Positions 7,301 to 14,763 are shown, numbered from the stretch's first letter. The stretch: DNA of 33,071 nucleotides from Clostridia bacterium (GCA_017618135.1 JAFZUV010000005.1:1-33071); one strand, 5' to 3'. Program-made: numbers and translations. The notes: a model not told the origin generated them from the letters alone.

Positions 7301-8851
7301 ATGAAAAAGACTCTTTTTATAAAAAACGCCGCGTATCTTACCGTTTCTTCCCTGCTCCTCCGATTTGCCGGAATACTGTTCAAAATCTGGCTTGCCGCAA
7401 AAATCGGTGCGCAGGGTATGGGACTTTATCAGCTCGTGTTTTCGGTTTTAACTCTTGCCGCCTCCTTCGCGCAAAGCGGCATACCGATTGCGGTAACCAG
7501 GCTTGTTTCCGAGGAAGAGGCCGCCGGCAGTAAAGCGGGAACAAAAAGGATAATTAAAGCGACGCTTATTATAAGCCTTGTCATAAGCGCGGTGTCAGCC
7601 GTTGTTTTGATAGTCGCTTCAGATTTCATATCGACCCGTATAATGAAGGAGCCGCGAGCCGCGCTTTCCCTGAAAATCGTGGGAGTATCGTTGTTTTTTA
7701 CCGGTTTTTCATCAGTGCTTCGCGGATACTTTATCGCGCGCAGAAAAGCGGCGCCAAACGCCGTTTCGGTTCTGCTTGAGCAGTCTGTCAGAATAGCGGC
7801 GGCGGTCCCCGCCGTAAAGCTTGCCTCCGACTCGATTTATTTTGCCTGTGCCGCTATATTTTCAGGAGAAGCGATTTCGGGTATATTTGCCTTTGTCTAC
7901 CTGTATCTCAGGTATCTGTACGACCTTAAAAAAACGCCGTCCGGCAATAATATTCACATAAAGTCCCCGACAAAAAGCGCCGTACGCATAGCCTTACCGC
8001 TTTGCGCCGGCAGATATATAAGCCAACTGTTACGTACCGGCGAAAACATTTTGGTTCCGCGCGCACTGTATGTATACTCAAAAAAAGGCGCTTTGTCGCT
8101 TTTCGGTATGATTAAGGGTATGGCGTTGCCTGTGTTGTTTTTTCCGTCAGCCGTGCTGGGAGCCGTTTCAACTCTTTTGGTTCCGGAAATGTCAGAAGCA
8201 AGTATAAATCAAAAAAAGCTTGTAGTAAGAGCGGCGGTTGAAAATATTCTGTCCTCCGCGGCAATCGTCGGATTTCTGTTTTCGGCAATTTTTGCCGCGG
8301 GAGGAACGGAAATAGGTCTGCTTCTTTACAAAAGCCGCGATGTGGGATTCTTACTCACCGCGCTCTCTCCTATTGTTCCGCTTATGTATATAGACAGCCT
8401 TTGCGACGGTCTTTTAAAGGGGCTTAATCAGCAAAATTTCTGTTTTCGCGTAGCGGTGAGCGATTCTGCGATAAGAATAGTACTGATACTTCTTCTGGTA
8501 GGGAAGACCGGCATAAAAGGATTTATCGGAATTATGTATTTTTCAAATCTTATGACCTGTGTATTGAATGTAAACAGACTTTTAAAAATAAGTGAAGCGC
8601 AAATAGACCCGCAAAAAACCGTCGTTGTTCCGGTCCTTTCCGCTTTCTTTGCCACACTGATTATAAGAGCCGTCCTGTGCTTTTTGAAAACAGAAAATTT
8701 AGTTTACATAATTGTTTTATGTGCCGCCAGCTCAATAATATATCTTATGGCTCTTTGTTATTTTGGATGTATAAACCCCGATAATGTGCGGCGGATACGA
8801 ACACATAAAAAGTATGCCGCGAAAAGAACCGCCGTATCCTTGATAAAATAA
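7301..8851 (+). CDS. spoVB: SpoVB-like MOP-superfamily flippase
   Basis: A 516-aa integral membrane protein with about 14 hydrophobic helices. The opening (a KNAAYLTVSSLLLRFAGIL-type helix, then GAQGMGLYQLVFSVLTLAASFAQSGIPIAVTRLV) is characteristic of the SpoVB/polysaccharide biosynthesis (MATE-like) group. Members flip lipid-linked sugars such as peptidoglycan precursors; SpoVB is needed for spore cortex. The ATG at 7301 has a CCCGGAGG site. It is divergent from rarA. Its last 94 bp overlap the 3' end of the convergent bioY gene. It could be named a generic oligosaccharide flippase instead of SpoVB. Confidence 0.85.
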   Translation: MKKTLFIKNAAYLTVSSLLLRFAGILFKIWLAAKIGAQGMGLYQLVFSVLTLAASFAQSGIPIAVTRLVSEEEAAGSKAGTKRIIKATLIISLVISAVSAVVLIVASDFISTRIMKEPRAALSLKIVGVSLFFTGFSSVLRGYFIARRKAAPNAVSVLLEQSVRIAAAVPAVKLASDSIYFACAAIFSGEAISGIFAFVYLYLRYLYDLKKTPSGNNIHIKSPTKSAVRIALPLCAGRYISQLLRTGENILVPRALYVYSKKGALSLFGMIKGMALPVLFFPSAVLGAVSTLLVPEMSEASINQKKLVVRAAVENILSSAAIVGFLFSAIFAAGGTEIGLLLYKSRDVGFLLTALSPIVPLMYIDSLCDGLLKGLNQQNFCFRVAVSDSAIRIVLILLLVGKTGIKGFIGIMYFSNLMTCVLNVNRLLKISEAQIDPQKTVVVPVLSAFFATLIIRAVLCFLKTENLVYIIVLCAASSIIYLMALCYFGCINPDNVRRIRTHKKYAAKRTAVSLIK

Positions 8852-9294
8852 AGCGCAAACGCCAGTATAGCAGCTTTTGCGGAGTTGCCGGTTACAATTA
8901 TATACTGTAATACGCCTAAAATGTAAAGCAGTAAAAGCGAAGCGGCGCACAATGTGATTTTCCCGACGGGTCGGTTTACATAAACCACCAAAGACAGACC
9001 AACAGCGAAAATCGGGAAACCAAACAAAAATCCTCCGGTTGGTCCTAAAAGCACCGATACTCCGGCGGAAAATCCGGCAAACACCGGCACTCCTGTTGCG
9101 CCAAGCAGTATGTAACATACCGTTGCCGCCGCCGCGCGCAAGGGGGAAAGCAAAAACGCGGCAATCGCTATACCGAGAGTCTGAAGTGTTATATAAACCA
9201 CCGGCGTGGGTATCGCTATTTGAGAAAGCGCCGCTATTATCGCCGTAAATACAGCCGTAATACAAATTTTTTTAATGTTTATTCTCTTATTCAT
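8758..9294 (-). CDS. bioY: BioY biotin transporter S component
   Basis: A 178-aa protein with six hydrophobic segments and the BioY signature: TPVVYITLQTLGIAIAAFLL near residues 29-48, then LLGATGVPVFAGFSAGVSVLLGPTGGFLFGF. BioY is the substrate-binding membrane subunit of the ECF-type biotin importer and can work with a shared EcfAAT module encoded elsewhere. Its start overlaps the end of birA by 8 bp, so the two genes are coupled in one operon under the BirA-type operator at 10301-10340. The 3' end runs 94 bp into the convergent flippase gene, leaving no room for a terminator between them. Confidence 0.93.
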   Translation of the reverse strand: MNKRINIKKICITAVFTAIIAALSQIAIPTPVVYITLQTLGIAIAAFLLSPLRAAAATVCYILLGATGVPVFAGFSAGVSVLLGPTGGFLFGFPIFAVGLSLVVYVNRPVGKITLCAASLLLLYILGVLQYIIVTGNSAKAAILAFALYFIKDTAVLFAAYFLCVRIRRTLSGFIHPK

Positions 9295-10252
9295 AATTTG
9301 TAATGGTTACCTCTCCGCTCAGCAGCGGTCTTTCGCCCTTTTTATCTTTGACTATCAGCTCTGCGTTGTCGCCGATACCGCAAACTTCAGCCGTATGCGT
9401 TTTACCGTCTTTTTTATAGCTTACGATTTTACCGTCAAGCAAGCTGTATTTTCTGTATTCTTCAATATGAGGCATCTCATCTACATTTTTATAATACTCA
9501 CGAAATCCGCTTAAAAACTCATTAACAAGCGAGAAATAAACAAGCGAGGGAGGAGCAGAAGTGTCAAAAAGCGCGCCGGCCTTGTCCTCTAATTCTTCCG
9601 GGAAGCCGCCTTTTGGTGTACCGACATTCACGCCGATTCCCAAAACGGCATATTTAAGCCTTCCGTTCTCCGCATCAAACGCGCCCTCTGTTAAAATACC
9701 GCAAACCTTTTTAGAGGATATATAGATATCGTTTACCCATTTAATTTTAGCCGGACAGTTTGTCGTCCTCATTATGGCTTTTGCCATACTTACAGCCGCC
9801 GCAGTGGTAATTTTAAGGCATGCCGAAGCCGGCAGCTCCGGGCGCAAAATTACAGAAAAATAAAGTCCTCCCTCGGGCGAGAAAAACGACCGCCCCAACC
9901 TGCCTTTGCCGCCCGTCTGTTTTTTTGCGAGAACAACCGTGAACTCCTCAGCGCCGGCTTCGGCAAGTTTTTTTGCATCTTCATTAGTAGAGTCTGTTTT
10001 TTCCTTAAATATAAGCCTTTCCGCCTTTACGGCAAATTCCGCCTGCTTATTACAAAGTCTTGTGTTATATGGACTTAGCATATATCCACCGCCGACGCCG
10101 TCAATAAAAAAGCCTTGGGCGCGCAGGGCGTTTACCGCCTTCCATACAGCGGTTCGTGAAATGCCGAGTCGGCTTGCGAGCATACCGCCGGATATAACCT
10201 CGCCTTTGCATATTTCGTTTAAAATATCATCCTTTGTCCGGCTACGTCTCAT
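9287..10252 (-). CDS. birA: BirA bifunctional biotin-protein ligase and repressor
   Basis: A 321-aa protein with an N-terminal winged helix (about residues 5-60, with GGMLASRLGISRTAVWKAV) and a biotin protein ligase domain. The ligase shows TGGKGRLGRSFFSPEGGLYFS (the GRGRxGR biotinyl-AMP loop), KIKWVNDIYI, CGILTEG and VLGIGVNVG, plus a C-terminal SH3-like domain. It attaches biotin to acetyl-CoA carboxylase-type acceptors and, as biotinyl-AMP dimer, represses biotin genes. ATG 10252 follows GGAGGCGG; the in-frame TTG at 10267 overlaps that site. It is the first gene of a birA-bioY operon and probably autoregulated, since the operator covers its own promoter. Confidence 0.95.
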   Translation of the reverse strand: MRRSRTKDDILNEICKGEVISGGMLASRLGISRTAVWKAVNALRAQGFFIDGVGGGYMLSPYNTRLCNKQAEFAVKAERLIFKEKTDSTNEDAKKLAEAGAEEFTVVLAKKQTGGKGRLGRSFFSPEGGLYFSVILRPELPASACLKITTAAAVSMAKAIMRTTNCPAKIKWVNDIYISSKKVCGILTEGAFDAENGRLKYAVLGIGVNVGTPKGGFPEELEDKAGALFDTSAPPSLVYFSLVNEFLSGFREYYKNVDEMPHIEEYRKYSLLDGKIVSYKKDGKTHTAEVCGIGDNAELIVKDKKGERPLLSGEVTITNYE

Positions 10253-10282
10253 ATCCCGCCTCCGCAAATAAAATCCATATGT

Positions 10283-10340
10283 ATTATACCCTTAAAAACA
10301 CTTCTCGTCAACTTATACGGTCTTATAAGTTGACGAGAAG
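10283..10340 (-). promoter_or_regulatory. birA-bioY promoter embedded in a BirA-type operator
   Basis: Minus strand: -35 TTGACG (10311-10306), 17-bp spacer, perfect -10 TATAAT (10288-10283). The -35 lies inside a perfect 17-bp inverted repeat (arms 10301-10317 and 10324-10340, 6-bp spacer). Within it, half-sites TCGTCAACT and AGTTGACGA are 14 bp apart. That matches the spacing of BirA boxes (TTGTTAACC-N14/15-GGTTAACAA type) with altered bases. BirA bound here would block RNA polymerase, giving autoregulation by biotin. Confidence 0.85.
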
Positions 10341-10395
10341 AGATGAACTTTTGTTTCTTCAGCTCTCTGCAATTATCATAACGACTTGCATATTA

Positions 10396-10425
10396 AAACA
10401 GGCGGATAGTGATATCCGCCTGTTT
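10396..10425. terminator. Terminator after the PTS-IIC/EAL gene
   Basis: A perfect 13-bp stem (AAACAGGCGGATA/TATCCGCCTGTTT) with a 4-nt loop, and T/A-rich sequence on both sides. It lies 55 bp beyond the stop of the minus-strand PTS-IIC/EAL gene and upstream of the birA promoter. Confidence 0.85.
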
Positions 10426-10479
10426 ATCTTCCGTGTCGCAAGACAAAAAAGCTGCCTCGTTTTTTAAACCTTCAATCTG

Positions 10480-12567
10480 TTAAACAAGCACCGCAGGGGA
10501 GTAGAGATACCCCTGATAAAAGTCACAGCCTATTTCGTGAAGAGTCTCCCTGTCCCATTCGGTTTCTACAAACTCCGCAAGTACGGTAAGATTAAGCGTT
10601 TTCGAAAGCGCCACAATAGACGATACTATCTCCCTGCAGTTTTCATGCGTGGAAAGTCCCTTTACAAGCGAACCGTCCAGTTTGATTATATCAAATGTAT
10701 CATCCTTTAAGTAATTAAGAGAGGTCTGACCCATTGAGAAATCGTCAATCGCAAGAACAAGTCCCATTCCGCGCAACTCATCAAACGCGGCGACGGTGGT
10801 TTTGTCAAACGCCAAAGCCGCCTGCTCGGTAACTTCAACACAAAGGTTTTTGCCCATAAACGGTTGCTCGGAATTAAGCGTCCTCATAAACTCCAGGAAT
10901 CGGGCGGTAACAACCATCGTCCCGGTAACATTAAAGGAAATCTTTATGCTCTCGCCGAATTTTTTATACACCTTTTCTCTGTCCTGTAAAACTCTTCTGA
11001 CAACCGCCTCTTCAAGCTCGGGCAAAAATCCGCCGTCCTCCGCAAGCTTTATTATCAGTGGCGGATAGATAACGCCGTGAGTAGGGTGATTAAAGCGGAG
11101 AAGCGCCTCGGCTCCTATACAGTCACCGTTGTAATGATACTGCGGCTGATATGCTAAAACAACCTGCCCGCTTCTTATGCCGTGCATTACCTCCGCCGAA
11201 AGACCTTTTGCGAATTCGCCCTTTTCTCCGCCTAAATCGGAAAGATGCTTTGACGCGAGCGCGGTTTCGTTAGCTTTAAAGAAGTCGAGAAAAGAGGCAA
11301 ATGTACGCTGTGCGTCCTCTGCTGTGCGCCGGTCAAGCATCCTGACAAACGGCATATATATAAGAACGCCTAAACCTACATTAAAGAGCTGCAAAAGCGC
11401 GCCGGCTACAGAACCCGTCGCACTGTAGCCGCCTAAAATAACAGGCGTTGTCCATTCAACCGAATTTGTGATTATCGGAACAAGCCCGAGACTTGTGGCA
11501 AGATATGCCGTGGAATAGCAGACAAGCGGCACCGAAAGAAAGGGGACAAGCATAATCGGGTTAAACACTATCGGTATACCGAAAACCATCAGCTCGTTTA
11601 TGTTGAAAATCATCGGAAAAGCAGCGGTATACGCAAGACCTCTGCGCGCGCGGTTTTTGGAAAATATGAGAATAGCAATAAGCAGACAAATAGTGGCACC
11701 GCATCCGCCCATAAGAACAAAGCAATCAAAAAACTGTTTTGTAAGTATTGCGGACGGCTGCCCTCCGGCCTCAACAGCCGCCTGATTTGCCGCAAGACCG
11801 GGAGTAAAATACTTCTCCATAACGCCTTCGAGAGTATCGCTGCCGTGTATACCGAACATCCAAAGAACAGAAGAGAACAAAACAAACAGGAATCCTTTGA
11901 GAAAATCCACCTTTATAAATGAGAAAATCCGGTTGTTAAAGCTTATTATCAGCATACGGAAGGATTCAACGCCGAAAATCCGAATAACCGAAAGGTTAAT
12001 AAGCGCCACAATCGAAACTATTATAAGTATCGGGAATATTGTTGAAAGCATACGGTTAAACACGCGGTTTGCGCCCGACGAAAAAAGCGTTCTTTGCTTG
12101 CCGCGCAGGAATTTGCTCAGCGACAAATAAGCCGCGGAGGCGCCAAGACCCGTTACAAGAGCCAAAAACATTGATTTAGGACCCATACTGTCCTTACTAA
12201 AGCTCTCGAGGTTACTTCCCGCAAGTATAAAAAACGAAATGACCGACGCGGCTACGGCGCCTAATGTTTCTACGCCCCCGTCATCCTTTATATTCATATA
12301 AGAACGGCTTATTGAAACGGTCATATAAACGGCCAGCGGACCGAAGGTAGCGGAATTGACAATCTCAAAGAACTTCAGCAAAAAGCCGTCGCCGAAAGCG
12401 CCTATAAAATCCTTGTATCCCTGTATGGGGAAATGCATCAGAATAAGCGCAAACGCGCCTATTATCAGTACCGGGATAATGCCCACAAGTCCGTCACGGA
12501 CAGCTCGTACCGCCGAAAGACTTTCGATTTGCCTTATAACAGACTGTTCGCCTTTTTGTTTCTTCAT
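10480..12567 (-). CDS. PTS EIIC-like membrane domain fused to EAL c-di-GMP phosphodiesterase
   Basis: A 695-aa fusion. Residues about 10-420 form a lactose/cellobiose-type PTS EIIC membrane domain with about ten helices (FGIHGSDTLEGVMEKYFTPG; FNINELMVFGIPIVFNPIML, a family hallmark). Residues about 455-695 form a complete EAL domain: EALLRF, SFNVTG, EVTE, DDFSMG, IIKLDGS, AEFVET and QGYLYSP. All metal- and substrate-binding positions I can check are kept, so c-di-GMP hydrolysis is likely. No IIA or IIB domain is fused or adjacent, so the EIIC part may be a sugar sensor rather than a transporter. ATG 12567 starts MKKQKGEQ after a weak site; the frame stays open 30 codons upstream. Confidence 0.9.
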   Translation of the reverse strand: MKKQKGEQSVIRQIESLSAVRAVRDGLVGIIPVLIIGAFALILMHFPIQGYKDFIGAFGDGFLLKFFEIVNSATFGPLAVYMTVSISRSYMNIKDDGGVETLGAVAASVISFFILAGSNLESFSKDSMGPKSMFLALVTGLGASAAYLSLSKFLRGKQRTLFSSGANRVFNRMLSTIFPILIIVSIVALINLSVIRIFGVESFRMLIISFNNRIFSFIKVDFLKGFLFVLFSSVLWMFGIHGSDTLEGVMEKYFTPGLAANQAAVEAGGQPSAILTKQFFDCFVLMGGCGATICLLIAILIFSKNRARRGLAYTAAFPMIFNINELMVFGIPIVFNPIMLVPFLSVPLVCYSTAYLATSLGLVPIITNSVEWTTPVILGGYSATGSVAGALLQLFNVGLGVLIYMPFVRMLDRRTAEDAQRTFASFLDFFKANETALASKHLSDLGGEKGEFAKGLSAEVMHGIRSGQVVLAYQPQYHYNGDCIGAEALLRFNHPTHGVIYPPLIIKLAEDGGFLPELEEAVVRRVLQDREKVYKKFGESIKISFNVTGTMVVTARFLEFMRTLNSEQPFMGKNLCVEVTEQAALAFDKTTVAAFDELRGMGLVLAIDDFSMGQTSLNYLKDDTFDIIKLDGSLVKGLSTHENCREIVSSIVALSKTLNLTVLAEFVETEWDRETLHEIGCDFYQGYLYSPAVLV

Positions 12568-12711
12568 TTTTGCCTGCACCCGATTCAAAATATATTTGCT
12601 TAAATAATACCACAAATTATGGAAAAACAAAAGGAAAATTTTGTTTTTAGGTTTCAAGTCCTACGCATATAAAAAATTGCGAGCCGCCGCAAAAGCGGCA
12701 ACCCGTAATTT

Positions 12712-12734
12712 GGTCAGAGTGTTCATAACGCAAG
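12712..12734 (+). repeat. 23-bp intergenic repeat, copy 1
   Basis: The repeat begins GGTCAGAGTGTTCATAAC and ends GCAAG. It recurs at 12808-12830 with one mismatch and, in a shorter inverted form (AGAGTATTCATAACGCAAG), at 14288-14306. It lies in the 324-bp gene-free stretch 12568-12891 at the junction between backbone and accessory DNA. The rest of that stretch holds a GC-rich imperfect hairpin (near 12772-12800) and no credible ORF. Confidence 0.7.
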
Positions 12735-12807
12735 GAAAAAACGCGAGGTATCATACACAAAAAAAGAAGAACCTCAACTGCGCGTTTGCGCGTCGAGGCT
12801 CTCGACT

Positions 12808-12830
12808 GGTCGGAGTGTTCATAACGCAAG
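12808..12830 (+). repeat. 23-bp intergenic repeat, copy 2
   Basis: Same orientation as copy 1 and 22 of 23 bases identical (GGTCGGAG for GGTCAGAG), 96 bp further on. Both copies are followed by a short A-rich GAAAAA tract. The spacing and hairpin between them resemble a REP/BIME-type intergenic element. Confidence 0.7.
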
Positions 12831-12891
12831 TGAAAAACTATAGACTTAGTTGTTTTTGCGCTTTATTATTCTACCAGATATAATTAGGCGG

Positions 12892-13551
12892 CTATTCGAC
12901 GTTAATGACAAATCTTGAGTAGTAACCTATAATATCGTTAAAAAGATTAATTTTCTGTTCAAGCGTATAGTTTTCAGATTGATAAAAGCTTAATACTCTT
13001 GCACTTAAATTAATTCCCTCGTCTGGTGTAAAATCAGAAAAATAATCCAAGCCCACTCCCAAATGCTCGGCGATTAATTTTAACTCATCAATACCTGGCG
13101 TTCTTATGCCAGCCTCATAACAAGATAGGGTTGATCTACTTACATTAATCACTTTTGAAAGCTCTTCTTGTGTCAACTTATTACTTTTACGTAACTTTTT
13201 AATTCTTATTCCCAAGTCACTTTTTTGTTTCTTTTTCCCGTAAATCCCACCAATCGAATGGTTATATCCCTTTTCTGGATTTGTAGAATCATATGTCTTT
13301 ATAAAAAAAGCCTCTGCCTCTTTAACTTGTTCCCATGACAACCCATCGCTTACAATCTGATGAAAGAATCCTTCCTCCCATCCGTATTTTCTTATATCAC
13401 TATATAATTCAAAATTTGATTTGTATCCTTCGCCGTCTTTCCATCTATCTTCGGCGGTTTTATATGTAATACCAACATATACTTTCTTATTTGCAATACA
13501 AGTATGAATATATAAAGTATAAGTTTCTTCACTGGACATAACTTCACTCAT
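12892..13551 (-). CDS. GIY-YIG nuclease domain fused to XRE-type HTH
   Basis: A 219-aa protein with an unusual order of domains. Residues about 8-95 look like a GIY-YIG fold: YTLYIHTCIANKKVYVGIT gives the two tyrosine strands, R follows in AEDRW, and NHSIGGIYG closes the domain as in phage-type GIY-YIG proteins. Residues about 108-165 are a Cro/CI-type HTH (RIKKLRKSNKLTQEELSKVI, then VSRSTLSCYEAGIRTPGIDELKLIAEHLGV). A DNA-directed nuclease or a repressor with a remnant nuclease domain are both possible. ATG 13551 follows AAAGGG. A strong promoter lies at 13580-13608, so it is transcribed alone. Confidence 0.85.
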   Translation of the reverse strand: MSEVMSSEETYTLYIHTCIANKKVYVGITYKTAEDRWKDGEGYKSNFELYSDIRKYGWEEGFFHQIVSDGLSWEQVKEAEAFFIKTYDSTNPEKGYNHSIGGIYGKKKQKSDLGIRIKKLRKSNKLTQEELSKVINVSRSTLSCYEAGIRTPGIDELKLIAEHLGVGLDYFSDFTPDEGINLSARVLSFYQSENYTLEQKINLFNDIIGYYSRFVINVE

Positions 13552-13579
13552 AATCAATAGCCCTTTCTCATTTTTATCA

Positions 13580-13608
13580 ATTATATCATATCATAAAAGT
13601 ATTATCAA
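13580..13608 (-). promoter_or_regulatory. Promoter of the GIY-YIG/XRE gene
   Basis: Minus strand: -35 TTGATA (13608-13603), 17-bp spacer, -10 TATAAT (13585-13580) with an extended -10 TG one base before it. It is about 30 bp upstream of the ATG at 13551. The GATA/TATC-rich repeats in it could serve as an operator for the XRE domain. Confidence 0.75.
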
Positions 13609-13646
13609 TAATAATGTATAACGCTGACTATAAAAATAATGTAGCC

Positions 13647-13692
13647 CCCACAAATGACATCTTTACAGCACTGCTGAAAGTGTCATAGTGGG
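13647..13692. other. Extended imperfect hairpin
   Basis: A three-step stem-loop: CCCAC pairs with GTGGG, TGACA with TGTCA, TTT with AAA, and CAGC with GCTG around an ACT loop. Directly after it lies a second hairpin (TACGCA/TGCGTA, 13694-13712). It is in the gap between two minus-strand genes and fits neither a clear terminator nor a gene. It could be the end of a small mobile element or a structured RNA. Confidence 0.4.
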
Positions 13693-13734
13693 TTACGCAC
13701 TTAAACTGCGTAAAAACGGGCTGAAAAGAAAATA

Positions 13735-13754
13735 AGCAGACCAAAAAGTCTGCT
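13735..13754. terminator. Stem-loop after the four-helix-bundle gene
   Basis: A perfect 7-bp stem AGCAGAC/GTCTGCT with a 6-nt A-rich loop, 17 bp beyond the stop at 13772. On the minus strand it is followed by TATTTTC, a weak T-tract. Confidence 0.55.
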
Positions 13755-13771
13755 CAGATAAAATATAATAT

Positions 13772-14125
13772 TTAACTGTTATTCTTTGCGGTGTTGATAG
13801 AGGATATAAGGAGTTTTTTCAGTTCAAGGCAATCATCCAACAACGATTTGAATAATTTTTCGTCAACATATTCCGATTTATTAAGAAGTCGTAACCAATA
13901 TTCAGTTTCTGCCGTTTCTTTAAGCGAAATATGAAGTTTTGAAATAAAATCGGCTTTACTGTTACCGTATTGTGCCTCGTTTATATTTGCGCCTATGCTT
14001 GTTCCGCTTCTGACAATTTGTTTTGAAATAATATGCTCTTTTTGCTTTTCTTCAAGAAATTTGCGTAGTTTGATTATCCTTGCGGCAAAATCAATAGACT
14101 TGTCAATTAAAATATTTTCTTTCAT
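13772..14125 (-). CDS. Four-helix-bundle protein (23S rRNA intervening-sequence family)
   Basis: A 117-aa all-helical protein with the family's signature pieces: IVRSGTSIGANINEAQYG (residues 37-54) and SKADFISKLHISLKETAETEYWLRLL (55-80). Such proteins are named after the intervening sequences of 23S rRNA. They are frequent in genomic islands and next to diversity-generating elements, and their role is poorly known. ATG 14125 follows GGTGAT. The flanks are A/T-rich with repeated ATTCATTATTCAT-like words, as often seen around this family. It is a single-gene unit between two XRE/TnpV-type accessory genes. Confidence 0.88.
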   Translation of the reverse strand: MKENILIDKSIDFAARIIKLRKFLEEKQKEHIISKQIVRSGTSIGANINEAQYGNSKADFISKLHISLKETAETEYWLRLLNKSEYVDEKLFKSLLDDCLELKKLLISSINTAKNNS

Positions 14126-14410
14126 TTACATCACCAACAATATTTTATCACAAGTCTTTCGGCAAATCAATTATTCATTCTTAAGTCTTAAGTATTCATT
14201 ATTCATTTAGAAAATGCTGTCATATGTGATTTAATGAATAATGAATATTGAATATTGAATAAATAAAAATTGAGTATTCATAACTCACTTGCGTTATGAA
14301 TACTCTAAATGGTGCGAGTACCGATAACGGACTTGATAAAAACAACTGTTTTTACTGGGCTGAATGTACATATTCATAGCATAACAAACGCAACATCGCA
14401 CATTTTTAAT
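14126..14410. repeat. Gene-free repeat-rich spacer
   Basis: About 285 bp without a credible gene. From 14170 to 14262 it carries many copies of ATTCATT/AATGAAT words in both orientations. At 14272-14305 there is a hairpin with perfect 12-bp arms (GAGTATTCATAA and TTATGAATACTC). Its right arm is the inverted third copy of the repeat seen at 12712 and 12808. A short self-complementary AAAACAACTGTTTTT block follows near 14338-14352. This looks like REP-type intergenic DNA. Confidence 0.6.
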
Positions 14411-14452
14411 AAAACCTCTTTTGCGGTACAATGTACTTGCAAAGGAGGTTTT
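14411..14452 (+). promoter_or_regulatory. Hairpin that sequesters the tnpV ribosome binding site
   Basis: Arms 14411-14424 (AAAACCTCTTTTGC) and 14439-14452 (GCAAAGGAGGTTTT) pair over 14 bp with a single G-U wobble. The right arm contains the whole AAAGGAGG ribosome binding site of the gene starting at 14458. The loop contains GTAC-AAT-GTAC. In the mRNA this would hide the ribosome site. Alternatively the hairpin plus its TTTT could act as a terminator. Confidence 0.6.
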
Positions 14453-14457
14453 GCATT

Positions 14458-14754
14458 ATGAAAGATAACTTAAAACACATAGGAATTCTCGGTCGCAGGC
14501 ATTATGATTACCTGAAAGCAAACAAACCATCCGTCATAAATATTATGCGTATGAACGGCACACTTAACTCCTATCTAAAAGGTATAAATGAGCAGGCCGA
14601 AGAAATGCTTTTTCAGTTGGTGAAGCAAATGGCAAAAGCTGAAGGCGTAACCGAGCAACTCAAAACCACTGACCAGCTGGAATGGGTACGCCGTATGAAT
14701 TCCATCCGCAACCGCGCTGAAGAAATTGTGAACACTGAACTGATTTATCGTTAA
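14458..14754 (+). CDS. tnpV: TnpV-like transposon protein
   Basis: A 98-aa protein of the TnpV family found in clostridial mobile elements. It keeps the GRRHYDYLKANKPSV region and the very conserved C-terminal half AEGVTEQLKTTDQLEWVRRMNSIRNRAEEIV. The biochemical role of TnpV is not established. It is somewhat shorter at the N-terminus than usual members as I remember them. ATG 14458 follows a perfect AAAGGAGG that lies in a hairpin; the in-frame ATG at 14431 is upstream of that site and unlikely. A terminator follows at 14764-14803. A truncated second copy lies at 18461-18667. Confidence 0.85.
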   Translation: MKDNLKHIGILGRRHYDYLKANKPSVINIMRMNGTLNSYLKGINEQAEEMLFQLVKQMAKAEGVTEQLKTTDQLEWVRRMNSIRNRAEEIVNTELIYR

Positions 14755-14763
14755 TTAATCAAA

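Noticed and set aside
8732-9265. 177-aa minus-strand frame overlapping bioY
   Set aside because: Alternative frame of bioY; the composition is rich in Arg, Cys and Ser and lacks the membrane pattern.
9295-10340. Riboswitch ahead of birA-bioY
   Set aside because: The leader is only about 20-50 nt, and the inverted repeat overlaps the promoter itself, which fits a protein operator better than an RNA switch.
12640-12890. Short ORFs on both strands (e.g. 12641-12883, 12647-12829)
   Set aside because: They arise from the intergenic repeat pair and its hairpin; there are no ribosome sites and no protein-like pattern.
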